Positions 56,585 to 64,000 of a stretch of DNA of 64,000 nt are shown in pieces (positions within the stretch are counted from its first letter, which is position 1; every line of letters starts with the position of its first letter). The notes under the pieces were generated by a model that worked only from the letters and a program-made list of their open reading frames with translations, searched no databases and was not told where the DNA came from. The stretch is taken from contig CP036526.1 of the NCBI GenBank assembly GCA_007741555.1, positions 558,001-622,000 on the forward strand. The letters run 5' to 3'. This DNA is from Stieleria marina. GTDB taxonomy: Bacteria; Planctomycetota; Planctomycetia; Pirellulales; Pirellulaceae. Made by a program: the position numbers and the translations under genes.

Positions 56585-57274
56585 TCAGTCCAGTTTCTTG
56601 ACTCGCAGATTGCGAAAGTAGACTTTGCTTTTCGGGTCATGGGCTTGCAGGGCAAACGTGCCTTCGCCAAGTCGTCTTTCAAAGTTCTTGTCAAATGGCT
56701 CTTTGTTTTCGGCTTCGGTATAGTCGACCAGAGTCTTTCCGTTGACAATCAACTGAATCCGGCGGCCCTGCACGATAATCTCTTGCGTGTACCACTCGTT
56801 GTCTTTGACATTCATGTCGGCCAATGTTTTGGCGTCAACGTTTTCGACGGAGTACAGACTGCTCGTCTTCTTTGGGTCTTTGTGCGATACGTTTACTTGG
56901 CACTCAAATCCATGCTTGGGCCAACCGGTATCTTGGTACTTGGTGTGAAAGTAAATGCCCGCGTTGCTACCTGGCGTCGTCATCACTTCGGCTTTGAAGT
57001 GAAAGTTCTTCATCGGAGCCAGCGGCCCCGAATAGAACAGGTGACATCGTTCTCCATCGCACATCAACTTGCCGTCGTCGACTTTCCATGCGTCTTCGTT
57101 TTCGGCAGCCTTCTTCCAGCCCTCTAACGTTTTGCCGTCAAAAATCGACGTGAATCCGTCTTCGGTTTTGGGTTGTTGCGCCGATGTTGGCGTGGTGCTG
57201 ATGCATGCGATTGCGGTTGCAATCACCAATAGGCAGCAGGTCTGTGACAAAGAGCGAAGCGACAGTGATGTCAT
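56585..57274 (-). CDS. DUF1080 (3-keto-disaccharide hydrolase-like) exported protein, second
   Basis: A 229-residue protein starting at ATG 57274. Signal peptide LCLLVIATAIACISTTPTSA-like hydrophobic segment precedes a DUF1080 domain: FTSIFDGKTLEGWKK near residue 42, NAGIYFHTKYQ near 104, then GFECQVNVSHKDPKK, and F-R-N-L-R-V-K at the end. It is related to the protein at 14160 but belongs to a different subgroup; the sequence H-F-Y-S between strands differs. It probably acts on a glycan or 3-keto sugar in the periplasm, which is not proven. The gene stands alone on the minus strand. Confidence 0.88.
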   Translation of the reverse strand: MTSLSLRSLSQTCCLLVIATAIACISTTPTSAQQPKTEDGFTSIFDGKTLEGWKKAAENEDAWKVDDGKLMCDGERCHLFYSGPLAPMKNFHFKAEVMTTPGSNAGIYFHTKYQDTGWPKHGFECQVNVSHKDPKKTSSLYSVENVDAKTLADMNVKDNEWYTQEIIVQGRRIQLIVNGKTLVDYTEAENKEPFDKNFERRLGEGTFALQAHDPKSKVYFRNLRVKKLD

Positions 57275-57420
57275 CAAGTTGTTCTCAGGTGGGGGTAATG
57301 GGTGGGTACGGCAAACCGGTAAAAAGGATTTCGGTGCACCGGTTGGCTGCTGACTTTTTTAGATGGGCCAACTTGTGTTGGCTGTCTTGAGCGGGATATC
57401 TAAGGACAAGATTGTAATAC

Positions 57421-57460
57421 AAAAAAATGCTTGTCAGCTCTTTCGAGCTAACAAGCATTT
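57421..57460 (-). terminator. Rho-independent terminator of the mono-haem gene
   Basis: AAATGCTTGTCAGCTC (57425-57440) pairs with GAGCTAACAAGCATTT (57445-57460), with one mismatch and a 4-base loop. On the minus strand it is followed by a run of seven T (complement of 57421-57427). It lies just after the stop of the haem protein gene at 57494. Confidence 0.9.
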
Positions 57461-57493
57461 CGTGATTTTACTAAATCCAGAATTCAAACGATC

Positions 57494-57901
57494 TTAGAGC
57501 CCTGAATCAGTGGCGGGCAATTTGTTCGCTTTGATTTTTTCGGCAAACTTCATTTCGTCTTTGCTCTTCAACTCGCCGGCTTTCTTAAAACCTTCGAGGA
57601 TCTTCTTTTTTGCCTCCTCGGGATTCTCTTTGATGTAATCCTTGGGGAAGTCTTTGCCTTTCAGGAACTTGTGGACGGCTTCACCGTACTCGTTGCGAGC
57701 CTCTTTCTTTTCCTTGCCTTTGACGTGGCAGACATAGCAACCAGCTTTACGGCCAGCTTTGACAAAGTCTTTGTCGACATCGTCTCCACCTAGGTAGTGG
57801 TTTTTCCATTGCTTTCCGAACTCGCTGATTGCCAGTGAGGGTGAAGCTGTCAGCCACATCGAAGCGACAAGAACGGCAAATAGGACGGCTACTCGTCTCA
57901 T
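57494..57901 (-). CDS. Exported small mono-haem c-type protein
   Basis: A 135-residue protein starting at ATG 57901, which has a GGAGAAT ribosome site; the longer frame to 57964 would add 21 residues. Signal peptide: VAVLFAVLVASMWLTASPSLA. One haem c-binding site, CYVCH, lies near residue 52. The rest is rich in Lys and Glu (KEKKEARNEYG, KKKILEGFKKAG), so the protein is highly charged. It is probably a periplasmic electron carrier or a haem-bound binding protein. It is not in a cluster with the PSCyt1 genes. A strong terminator follows it. Confidence 0.85.
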   Translation of the reverse strand: MRRVAVLFAVLVASMWLTASPSLAISEFGKQWKNHYLGGDDVDKDFVKAGRKAGCYVCHVKGKEKKEARNEYGEAVHKFLKGKDFPKDYIKENPEEAKKKILEGFKKAGELKSKDEMKFAEKIKANKLPATDSGL

Positions 57902-58128
57902 GCAATATTCTCCAGGTTTGAATAAGTGTTGTCTGTCGTTGCGCGCCGGCAACAAAGCGGACAAAGTGGGTAGGGCGTAGGTAGGAATCGCGACGACTTG
58001 CCACGAAAGAGATCCGTTTCGGTCTCAAAACGGTCTAGATTTCAAAGCGTGGGGCGCAAACTTCGCTAGGCCTTATTAAGTGCAAAAACTTAGCAAAAGT
58101 CAAATCGGAAGGCTGTTCCGCGGCGAAT

Positions 58129-61086
58129 TTAAAGTTTTCCACTTGTTTGGACACCACTCAAGGGAATGTCCAGACCACTGTTATCGGACTCAAAAGGAAG
58201 CTGAGGGAGCGAATTTTCGTCAAACCCTCCAAACACGGCCCCGTCTTGCCGATAGTTCACTTCAGTCCGTTGGTCAGGAGGAACATCCGACAACTCCTGG
58301 GGCTCAGCGAAGGGATTGTCGGAGTCGTCGGTAAAATGCTGTTTCCACCAAATGGTCCAGCGAGTGGAACGTTCGTCCCACCACGGCGGACTCTGTGCGG
58401 CTAGGTCTCGTATCGAAACCTGTTTTGAATTTCCAAGCAGATCGTCAAGCGAGAGCATCACGCGATCCACTTCGTATGCGTTGGCTTCTCCTCGCGTTTT
58501 CAAAAATTCGATCTCGTCGTCGATCGAAGCGAGACCGCTGATTTGAACATGCGACTTCCCTTTGTCCACAACAAAGACGCAGTTGGATACGTCGCGATCA
58601 ATCATCACGGGATAAGGTTTGTTCGGTTGAAGAGTCATCTTCAGCAAACCATTGGGTGTATGGGATGTCAGTTGTCGTAATGAGATTTGAATCGCGCTGG
58701 ACGTCATGGAAGGCTTGTTCATCGCTCCTGGCATTTCAATCATGCATCCGGAGATAGCCAGCAGTCCGTTTTCCCATTGCAATTGCAACGCTGCCGCATC
58801 GTCCAGTTTGATCATGCTGATCTGTCCGCGGACGATCACGTTGTACATTTGGATTCCAACCAACGGTAACGACTCATCGGCCGTCGCGTCTTCGTTGACG
58901 ATCGCAGGTTCGTCATCGATTTTGGCGGAAACACCAAACGCACACACTTCACTGGTGCCTGCCGCGTTGCCTATCGTGATGCTGCAGTCTGTCAGTCGCA
59001 CCAATCGATTGGACGACATTCGGATCAGGGCACTGTCGGCAGTCTGTGAAACGGGAACATCCCAGACGAAGTGGATGTCATCGAATTCCGTTTTATTGGA
59101 TCCCAGGTCGATCATCTGTGCGGGATTCGATGCCAACGACGAAGGGGTTTTGAAGACAATGGAAGAACCACCAATCGCCGACGCGATCGTCAGGCCATCA
59201 CGTCGAATCGTTACCGGTTCGCTGTAGATGACTGCGGTTGCCAATTCGATTCGCGATACATCGTACTGGTCCGCCAGATCCAGAGCCTTGGCCAAACTGC
59301 TGGTGATGGCCGCTCCATCCAGATCACGTTCGATCGGATCTCCCAGCGAGTCGACTGCCGACTCAGCGCTCACCAGTCGGATCAGCCTCGGAAATTCGAC
59401 GACCGTTGGACTTTGAAAAGCGGGATCGTCGCTCGAAAAATCGACGTTCGCGCTGGGCATCAGCGCGTCGCGATCGTTGGTGGGGGAATCGTTGGGCACT
59501 GAGTCTGCCGAAGCCAAATCTGCTGCTGCTCCAGACATCGCCCTGGTCGGCGTTTCTAGTTCACTTGGAACAGGGAGGTTCGTCAGACTGGGCGGGTCTT
59601 CGGGGCGCGGCGATCGCGCGGACGCACCACCGAGTGTTTCAGTGGCGAGCATGGAATCGGGGGCAATCGCCCCGGCATTCACAGGGGCCGCGACGCGTGG
59701 GGCAGCATTGGTCAGGTTCGCGCGAGAGCCGTTTTCAAGGACTACGTTGGGATCGTTTGGTGAGGGACTTGGTAGCGAGTTTGTGCGGTCGGGGGCTGCA
59801 ATTGCGGATGCCAGTTCCGCGGCTTGGGGTGGCGCGATGTTGAATTCTTTACGTGATACCGCAGACGAAAATTGCAGCCATGCAGCGCCCAGTAACAGCA
59901 GAGTCGACGGGACCAACCAGGGTGAATTGTGCTCAAGCCATGACACAACTGGATTGGCCGCACTGACAGCTGTGAATGCGACGCCCTGGGATCGCATCAG
60001 TCCTTCGCGGAAAGCGACTTCGCGAAGATCGGAAACCAATTCCGTTGCCGTCTGGTAGCGTTGACCGGGGTCTTTGGCCAGCATCTTTTGGATCACTGCG
60101 GCTAATTCGTAGCTGACGCCGTTGCGATAGTGCCGCGCGTCTGGCGGAGGCGAATTGCCATGGTTGAGTAATTTCTGCAGCATCGTGCCGCCCGGGTAGG
60201 GCGGCTGGCCGGTCAGCATAAAATACAGCGTGCATCCCAGCGAATAGATGTCGCTTCGTAAATCGGCTGCCCGCGGATCCTTGGCTTGCTCAGGCGAGAT
60301 GTAGTCAAACGTTCCCAAAGTCACGCCGCTGGCGGTTAGGTCTTCGTGGCTCATGTCCATCTTGTCGCTACGGGCCAAGCCCATGTCGACCAGCTTGACC
60401 TCGCGGTCCGAATCAATCAGCACGTTGGACGGTTTGACATCGCGGTGGACGATGCCGCGATCGGATGCATGCTGGAGTGCTTCGGCGACTTGACAGGTGT
60501 AGTAAACCGCATCGTCGATCGCCAGAACGTCCGAGCGATTGACCAAGTCACGTATGTTCGTTCCTTTGACATATTCAAAGACGATGTAGTACCAATCGTC
60601 TTGATTGCCGACGTCGAATACACGAGCGATTCGGGGGTGATCAAGCTTGGCAGCGCTTTGGGCTTCGTTGCGAAATCGACGTTGCAGATCAGCGTCGTCG
60701 CCGGCGAAGGGAACGACCTTGATCGCGACTTCACGGTCAAGTTGTTCATCGTGGGCGCGAAACACCGCCCCCATGCCACCGCCGCCAATAAGTTCTTCGA
60801 GCGAAAAGTGATTCAGCTGTTTGCCAAGTAGGATTCGTGTGATCGACGCGGGCGTTCGGTTCAACGCCTCGGCGGCACGGCGCGACGGGCTTGAATCGCC
60901 CTCTGCGGATCCTTCGCGTATGACAGTCTTGGCAATGTCCATGCCATCGGTATATTCGCCGTCTTGGAGCAGGTGTGGTGGCACGTCTTGCAGTGGCGAA
61001 TCGTGAGTCGCGTCCGTGGCCGATGCTGAATTATCGTTTCGGAACACAGTCGACGCATCGGTTGGAATCGATTCGTCGGGATTCAT
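58129..61086 (-). CDS. Membrane Ser/Thr kinase with beta-helix-like exterior
   Basis: A 985-residue protein. The kinase domain is at about 93-357: GGGGMGAVF, Lys123, HRD with Asp216, and DMG at 234-236 in place of DFG. The activation segment has the family's G-T-F-D-Y-I-S-P-E-Q. A membrane helix lies at about 389-408. A Pro/Ser/Ala-rich linker (410-580) follows, and then a region (about 590-900) of short repeating strands, such as I-E-L-A-T-A-V-I-Y-S and T-I-R-R-D-G-L-T-I-A-S-A-I-G-G-S-S-I-V-F, that resembles a right-handed parallel beta-helix of the pectin-lyase type. The exterior may sense a polysaccharide. The DMG variant is used by some active kinases. It stands alone. Confidence 0.9.
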   Translation of the reverse strand: MNPDESIPTDASTVFRNDNSASATDATHDSPLQDVPPHLLQDGEYTDGMDIAKTVIREGSAEGDSSPSRRAAEALNRTPASITRILLGKQLNHFSLEELIGGGGMGAVFRAHDEQLDREVAIKVVPFAGDDADLQRRFRNEAQSAAKLDHPRIARVFDVGNQDDWYYIVFEYVKGTNIRDLVNRSDVLAIDDAVYYTCQVAEALQHASDRGIVHRDVKPSNVLIDSDREVKLVDMGLARSDKMDMSHEDLTASGVTLGTFDYISPEQAKDPRAADLRSDIYSLGCTLYFMLTGQPPYPGGTMLQKLLNHGNSPPPDARHYRNGVSYELAAVIQKMLAKDPGQRYQTATELVSDLREVAFREGLMRSQGVAFTAVSAANPVVSWLEHNSPWLVPSTLLLLGAAWLQFSSAVSRKEFNIAPPQAAELASAIAAPDRTNSLPSPSPNDPNVVLENGSRANLTNAAPRVAAPVNAGAIAPDSMLATETLGGASARSPRPEDPPSLTNLPVPSELETPTRAMSGAAADLASADSVPNDSPTNDRDALMPSANVDFSSDDPAFQSPTVVEFPRLIRLVSAESAVDSLGDPIERDLDGAAITSSLAKALDLADQYDVSRIELATAVIYSEPVTIRRDGLTIASAIGGSSIVFKTPSSLASNPAQMIDLGSNKTEFDDIHFVWDVPVSQTADSALIRMSSNRLVRLTDCSITIGNAAGTSEVCAFGVSAKIDDEPAIVNEDATADESLPLVGIQMYNVIVRGQISMIKLDDAAALQLQWENGLLAISGCMIEMPGAMNKPSMTSSAIQISLRQLTSHTPNGLLKMTLQPNKPYPVMIDRDVSNCVFVVDKGKSHVQISGLASIDDEIEFLKTRGEANAYEVDRVMLSLDDLLGNSKQVSIRDLAAQSPPWWDERSTRWTIWWKQHFTDDSDNPFAEPQELSDVPPDQRTEVNYRQDGAVFGGFDENSLPQLPFESDNSGLDIPLSGVQTSGKL

Positions 61087-61318
61087 GACAGTGGCACAGA
61101 TGGATGAGGGATCTGAAACGATCGGGCTTGGACAGCTGTGACACGTGAAAAACTACCGCCCTTTGCGGCACCCAATCAGTGGAGATCACAGCTTTAGTCT
61201 AGTTTTCGTGCCAAACCGGGTCAACGAAATCATCTCTGTAGTGGGTCACTGCATCATCGTTTTGACCGTCAAGTGTGTCTCAGCGGCAGTGAAAATCCGA
61301 TTTTGATGATCAGCGTGA

Positions 61319-61618
61319 TTATTCAATCTCAGCAATGTGCTTGTTCTGCCGAGTCAGCTGCACCAGGCCGATCCAAAACAACAGGGTCGCTAGGCTGGCA
61401 CCGGCTGCTGACGCGATCAGCCAAGGGCGGTTGACCATTGGCGACGATCCATCGGGCTGAGTCCAGCCTTCGTCTTGAAAGTTCAGTCCCCAGGCATAGC
61501 AAAATGCGGCCAGAGAAAGCATGCCCAGGATGGCTGCTGCCAGTACCAACATCGCCGATCCGATCCAACGATTCGATGCAGCTGGGGCGGATTCTGTAGA
61601 ATGGTTCATTGGGTACAT
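61319..61618 (-). CDS. Small membrane protein with two helices
   Basis: A 99-residue protein with two membrane segments: SAMLVLAAAILGMLSLAAFCYAWG (about 21-44) and LIASAAGASLATLLFWIGLVQL (about 67-88). ATGs at 61618 and 61609 are both possible. It lies 17 bases after the stop of rsgA on the same strand and may be cotranscribed. No family is recognised. No charged catalytic residues are evident, so it may be a small membrane-associated helper. Confidence 0.6.
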   Translation of the reverse strand: MYPMNHSTESAPAASNRWIGSAMLVLAAAILGMLSLAAFCYAWGLNFQDEGWTQPDGSSPMVNRPWLIASAAGASLATLLFWIGLVQLTRQNKHIAEIE

Positions 61619-61635
61619 GATGGGTAAGCGGTTGC

Positions 61636-62784
61636 CTAAAGCATCAAGTCATTTTCTAACAAATGACAGTAAGCATCGTAGCGGCGTGCATCGATTCGCG
61701 AGTCCGCGACAGCGTTTTTAACCGCGCATTCGTCTTCACTCAGATGTAAGCAATTCGGATATCGGCAGCCGCTGACATACGGACGCAGGTCCGGCATCAA
61801 GCCAGCGACTTCTTCTGCGGTGATATCCCAGAGTTGAAACTGACGAATGCCAGGCGTATCAAAAACTGCTCCGCCGTCATCCAGTGGAATCAGTTTGGAC
61901 GCCGTTGTGGTGTGGCGCCCTTTGTCGTTGTCTCGGCTGACTTCACGAACAGCGAGCCCTAGTCCTGGCTGGATTGCGTTTAGCAAACTGCTCTTGCCAA
62001 CACCGCTTTGACCAGCAACGGCGGTTTGGTTGCCGCGAAGTATGCCGCGCAGAAAGTCGATGTTTGTTCCCTGTGATGCAGATGTCAGTAACACTCGGTA
62101 GCCCATCGAAGCGTACGCACCGATCAGCGGCTGCAGGGCGATCGGATCGACCAAGTCAATCTTGTTGATCAAAATGATTGGCCGCAGTTCACATTGCTCC
62201 GCCGTTAGCAAAAAACGATCGATAAGCACTGGCTTGAGTGATGGCTGAGCGGCGCTGGCGACGATCAGCAAATAGTCGACATTGGCGACCAAAATGTGTT
62301 GTTGGCCGCGGCTTGTCCGGCTGATGATCCCCCGCCGTGGTTCGATCTGCTCGATCATTCCATCGGTGGGCGATTCGGCTCGAAAACGCACTCGGTCGCC
62401 GGCGACCACTGCACCGCGCTGTTGAATGTTCAGCGACTTGAGGACCTGCCGAATGGCGCACTCGTACATCGTTTTGTCGTCACCAAGCACGCGGCTTTTT
62501 AGTCCATGAGCGCTGATCACGCGGCCAGAAAGCAGTTCGCAGTCCTTCGATTTGACGTCGTCACCGGTGTCACTGTCTGGCTTTTCATTCGCCGCTTCTG
62601 TGCCGGTCACCGTCCGTCGACGCGTGAGGTCTCCTTTGCCGCTTACTCGTTCGCTTTGGATCGCGTCAGCCAGATCGTCTTGGTCACCTGATTTGAACTG
62701 TCTGGTGAGATCAGCTTTGCGAACGCGGCCTTGGTGCTTCTTGCGAAAGTCAGCTCGCTGCTTGGAAGGTTTCTTTTTAGCCAT
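61636..62784 (-). CDS. rsgA: Ribosome small subunit-dependent GTPase A
   Basis: A 382-residue circularly permuted GTPase that matures the 30S ribosome. The start is ATG 62784 ([10 protein letters not shown]). A basic N-terminal extension of about 80 residues precedes the OB-fold; most RsgA are shorter. GTPase motifs come in permuted order: NKIDL (G4), then GQSGVGKSS (G1), then DTPG (G3). The C-terminal zinc-binding region reads [16 protein letters not shown]. All are characteristic. It is followed by a small membrane protein. The long basic extension is the only odd feature and may contact rRNA. Confidence 0.96.
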   Translation of the reverse strand: MAKKKPSKQRADFRKKHQGRVRKADLTRQFKSGDQDDLADAIQSERVSGKGDLTRRRTVTGTEAANEKPDSDTGDDVKSKDCELLSGRVISAHGLKSRVLGDDKTMYECAIRQVLKSLNIQQRGAVVAGDRVRFRAESPTDGMIEQIEPRRGIISRTSRGQQHILVANVDYLLIVASAAQPSLKPVLIDRFLLTAEQCELRPIILINKIDLVDPIALQPLIGAYASMGYRVLLTSASQGTNIDFLRGILRGNQTAVAGQSGVGKSSLLNAIQPGLGLAVREVSRDNDKGRHTTTASKLIPLDDGGAVFDTPGIRQFQLWDITAEEVAGLMPDLRPYVSGCRYPNCLHLSEDECAVKNAVADSRIDARRYDAYCHLLENDLML

Positions 62785-62921
62785 GACCAATCCGTTTCAT
62801 CGCATTGATCAAAGTGTCACGCTCCGCATTCGGGGTGTTGCGATCCGCAATCGGGTTCGTCGGGTAGCCGAACGCAGATCGTTCGGCCACCAAGATTGAT
62901 CTCGACGCGATGCACATAGGC

Positions 62922-64000
62922 TCAAACGTTTTGGTTTGGATCGAGAGTCACGGCAGGACTTTTCTCCGACGCTTCGCCTTTGGCATCACGTTCACGATTG
63001 CGAACCTGAATGGATTTGCCAATCAGGTCGGTCAATTGTTGTTCGCCAAGTTCTTCTTCTTCGATCAACGCCCGTGTGATCTTCTCCAGCTCAGCCCGAT
63101 GTTCGCGTAGCAACTGCTCCGCTTTTTGATCGGCTTCCAACAAGATCCGGCCGACTTCTTCGTCGATCAATTCCTGCGTATGCTCGCTGAATTGACGCGA
63201 ACGATGCATTTCGCGGCCTAGGAACGGATCTTCTTCGCTGGTTTTGTAGCTAACCGGACCGATTTTGGGGCTCATTCCCCAGTGCGTGACCATGCGTCTT
63301 GCGATGCTGGTGGCACGCTCCAGGTCGTTCTCGGCTCCCACGCAGACTTCGTTGTAGATGATCTTTTCAGCGGCACGTCCTCCAAGCAGAACGATCAACT
63401 GATGCTCTAGTTCTCGCTTGCTGATACTCAGACGGTCCTCATTGGGCACATACTGCGTCACGCCCAACGCTCGACCTCGCGGCACGACCGTGACTTTGTG
63501 AACAATGTGTGCACCATCCAAATGCCAAGCGGTCAGCGTGTGTCCGGCCTCGTGATAAGCCGTCTTTTCTTTCTCTTCGCCCTTCAGAACTTCTTCGCGT
63601 TTGGCGCCCATCAAGATTTTGTCGCGGGCCGTGTCAAAGTCGTCCATTGAAACGACTTTTTTATCCTGGCGAGCTGCCCAAAGTGCCGCTTCGTTGACCA
63701 TGTTCTGAATGTCGGCACCGGTCAAACCGATTGTGCCCGCAGCCAAACGCTGCAAATCGACGTCATCATCCAAAGGAACGTCACGCACGTGAACCTTGAA
63801 AATGGCTTCGCGGCCTTTCAACGTCGGGCGCCCCACGGTCACGTGACGATCAAAACGACCGGGACGGAGCAGGGCAGGGTCCAGTACATCGGGTCGGTTG
63901 GTTGCCGCAACCACGATCACGGCTTGGCTGGGACTAAACCCATCCATTTCGCCGAGGATCTGATTGAGCGTTTGTTCGCGTTCGTCGTGACCGCCTCCCA
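62922..64000 (-). CDS. ftsH: ATP-dependent zinc metalloprotease FtsH (C-terminal part, cut by window edge)
   Basis: The frame continues past the right edge, where the residues GGHDEREQTLNQILGE upstream of MDGF are also in frame, so the first ATG in view is internal. The visible part has the AAA second region of homology (ATNRPDVLDPALLRPGRFDR) and the zinc-protease motif HEAGH (about 63540-63560, minus strand). A C-terminal charged tail completes the enzyme, which is membrane bound and degrades misfolded or regulatory proteins. The Walker motifs would lie to the right. The gene is complete at its 3' end. Confidence 0.96.
   Translation of the reverse strand, partial: GGGHDEREQTLNQILGEMDGFSPSQAVIVVAATNRPDVLDPALLRPGRFDRHVTVGRPTLKGREAIFKVHVRDVPLDDDVDLQRLAAGTIGLTGADIQNMVNEAALWAARQDKKVVSMDDFDTARDKILMGAKREEVLKGEEKEKTAYHEAGHTLTAWHLDGAHIVHKVTVVPRGRALGVTQYVPNEDRLSISKRELEHQLIVLLGGRAAEKIIYNEVCVGAENDLERATSIARRMVTHWGMSPKIGPVSYKTSEEDPFLGREMHRSRQFSEHTQELIDEEVGRILLEADQKAEQLLREHRAELEKITRALIEEEELGEQQLTDLIGKSIQVRNRERDAKGEASEKSPAVTLDPNQNV

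Noticed and set aside
1-64000. tRNA, rRNA, CRISPR and transposase genes
   Set aside because: I looked in the gene-free stretches for cloverleaf T-loop patterns, repeated spacers and transposase motifs and found none; faint tRNA-like strings near 49380 do not form a cloverleaf.

Overview
The window looks like chromosomal DNA of a planctomycete, most likely a Rhodopirellula/Pirellulaceae-type marine bacterium. The evidence is gene content: three paired cassettes of a DUF1549/DUF1553 protein with a DUF1501 protein (two complete, with a CxxCH cytochrome motif; one cut by the left edge), four giant membrane-type Ser/Thr kinases, three ECF sigma factors, two DUF1080 sugar-hydrolase-like proteins, a Gfo/Idh/MocA oxidoreductase beside a Tat-exported TIM-barrel isomerase, and several secreted proteins with no recognisable family. 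I saw no rRNA, tRNA, CRISPR array, transposase or phage gene. Base and gene-style composition appear even throughout, so this reads as core or stable accessory chromosome rather than a recent island.

Layout. 1-1880: end of a DUF1553 protein and its DUF1501 partner. 2060-6250: a 1396-residue fusion of Ser/Thr kinase, STAND-type P-loop NTPase, membrane helix and FGE-sulfatase-like domain, closed by a clear terminator. 6374-12308: a Cys-rich secreted protein (minus strand), then an ECF sigma factor overlapping a kinase-TPR receptor, then an envelope protein. 12323-15449: ilvD, a DUF1080 protein and a HAD phosphatase. 15502-20994: moeA, a Tat-exported 4Fe-4S subunit, a Tat-exported molybdopterin oxidoreductase and a TorD-type chaperone, a compact respiratory operon that lacks the usual membrane anchor. 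21112-26916: a DUF937 protein (plus), then a minus-strand block with an EF-hand protein and the second DUF1553/DUF1501 pair. 27206-34953: a second ECF sigma/kinase-TPR pair followed by the third DUF1553/DUF1501 pair. 35078-42062: a tightly coupled four-gene unit (GATase-like membrane protein, ABC ATPase, ABC-2 permease, secreted HEAT-repeat protein). 42167-45203: oxidoreductase, isomerase and ruvA. 45345-49212 (minus): a secreted Ig-like-fold protein and an ECF sigma/anti-sigma-type pair. 49570-53905: a secreted thioredoxin-fold protein, a membrane pyrophosphatase with a large inserted segment, and a DapA-family aldolase. 53909-64000, mostly minus: secreted proteins, gatC, rpmB, a lipoprotein, a DUF1080 protein, a mono-haem protein, a kinase with a beta-helix-like exterior, rsgA and the C-terminal half of ftsH.

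How the parts fit. Three themes recur: regulation by sigma factors and membrane kinases; periplasmic redox and polymer breakdown (c-type haem motifs, DUF1501/1553, DUF1080, oxidoreductase/isomerase); and ordinary housekeeping (ilvD, ruvA, gatC, rpmB, rsgA, ftsH). The best candidates for something new are the kinase-STAND-FGE fusion, the anchor-less molybdoenzyme operon, the inserted segment in the pyrophosphatase, and the two sigma-kinase-TPR modules, one with an acidic insert inside its kinase domain. All functions here come from reading sequence motifs; no database search was run.
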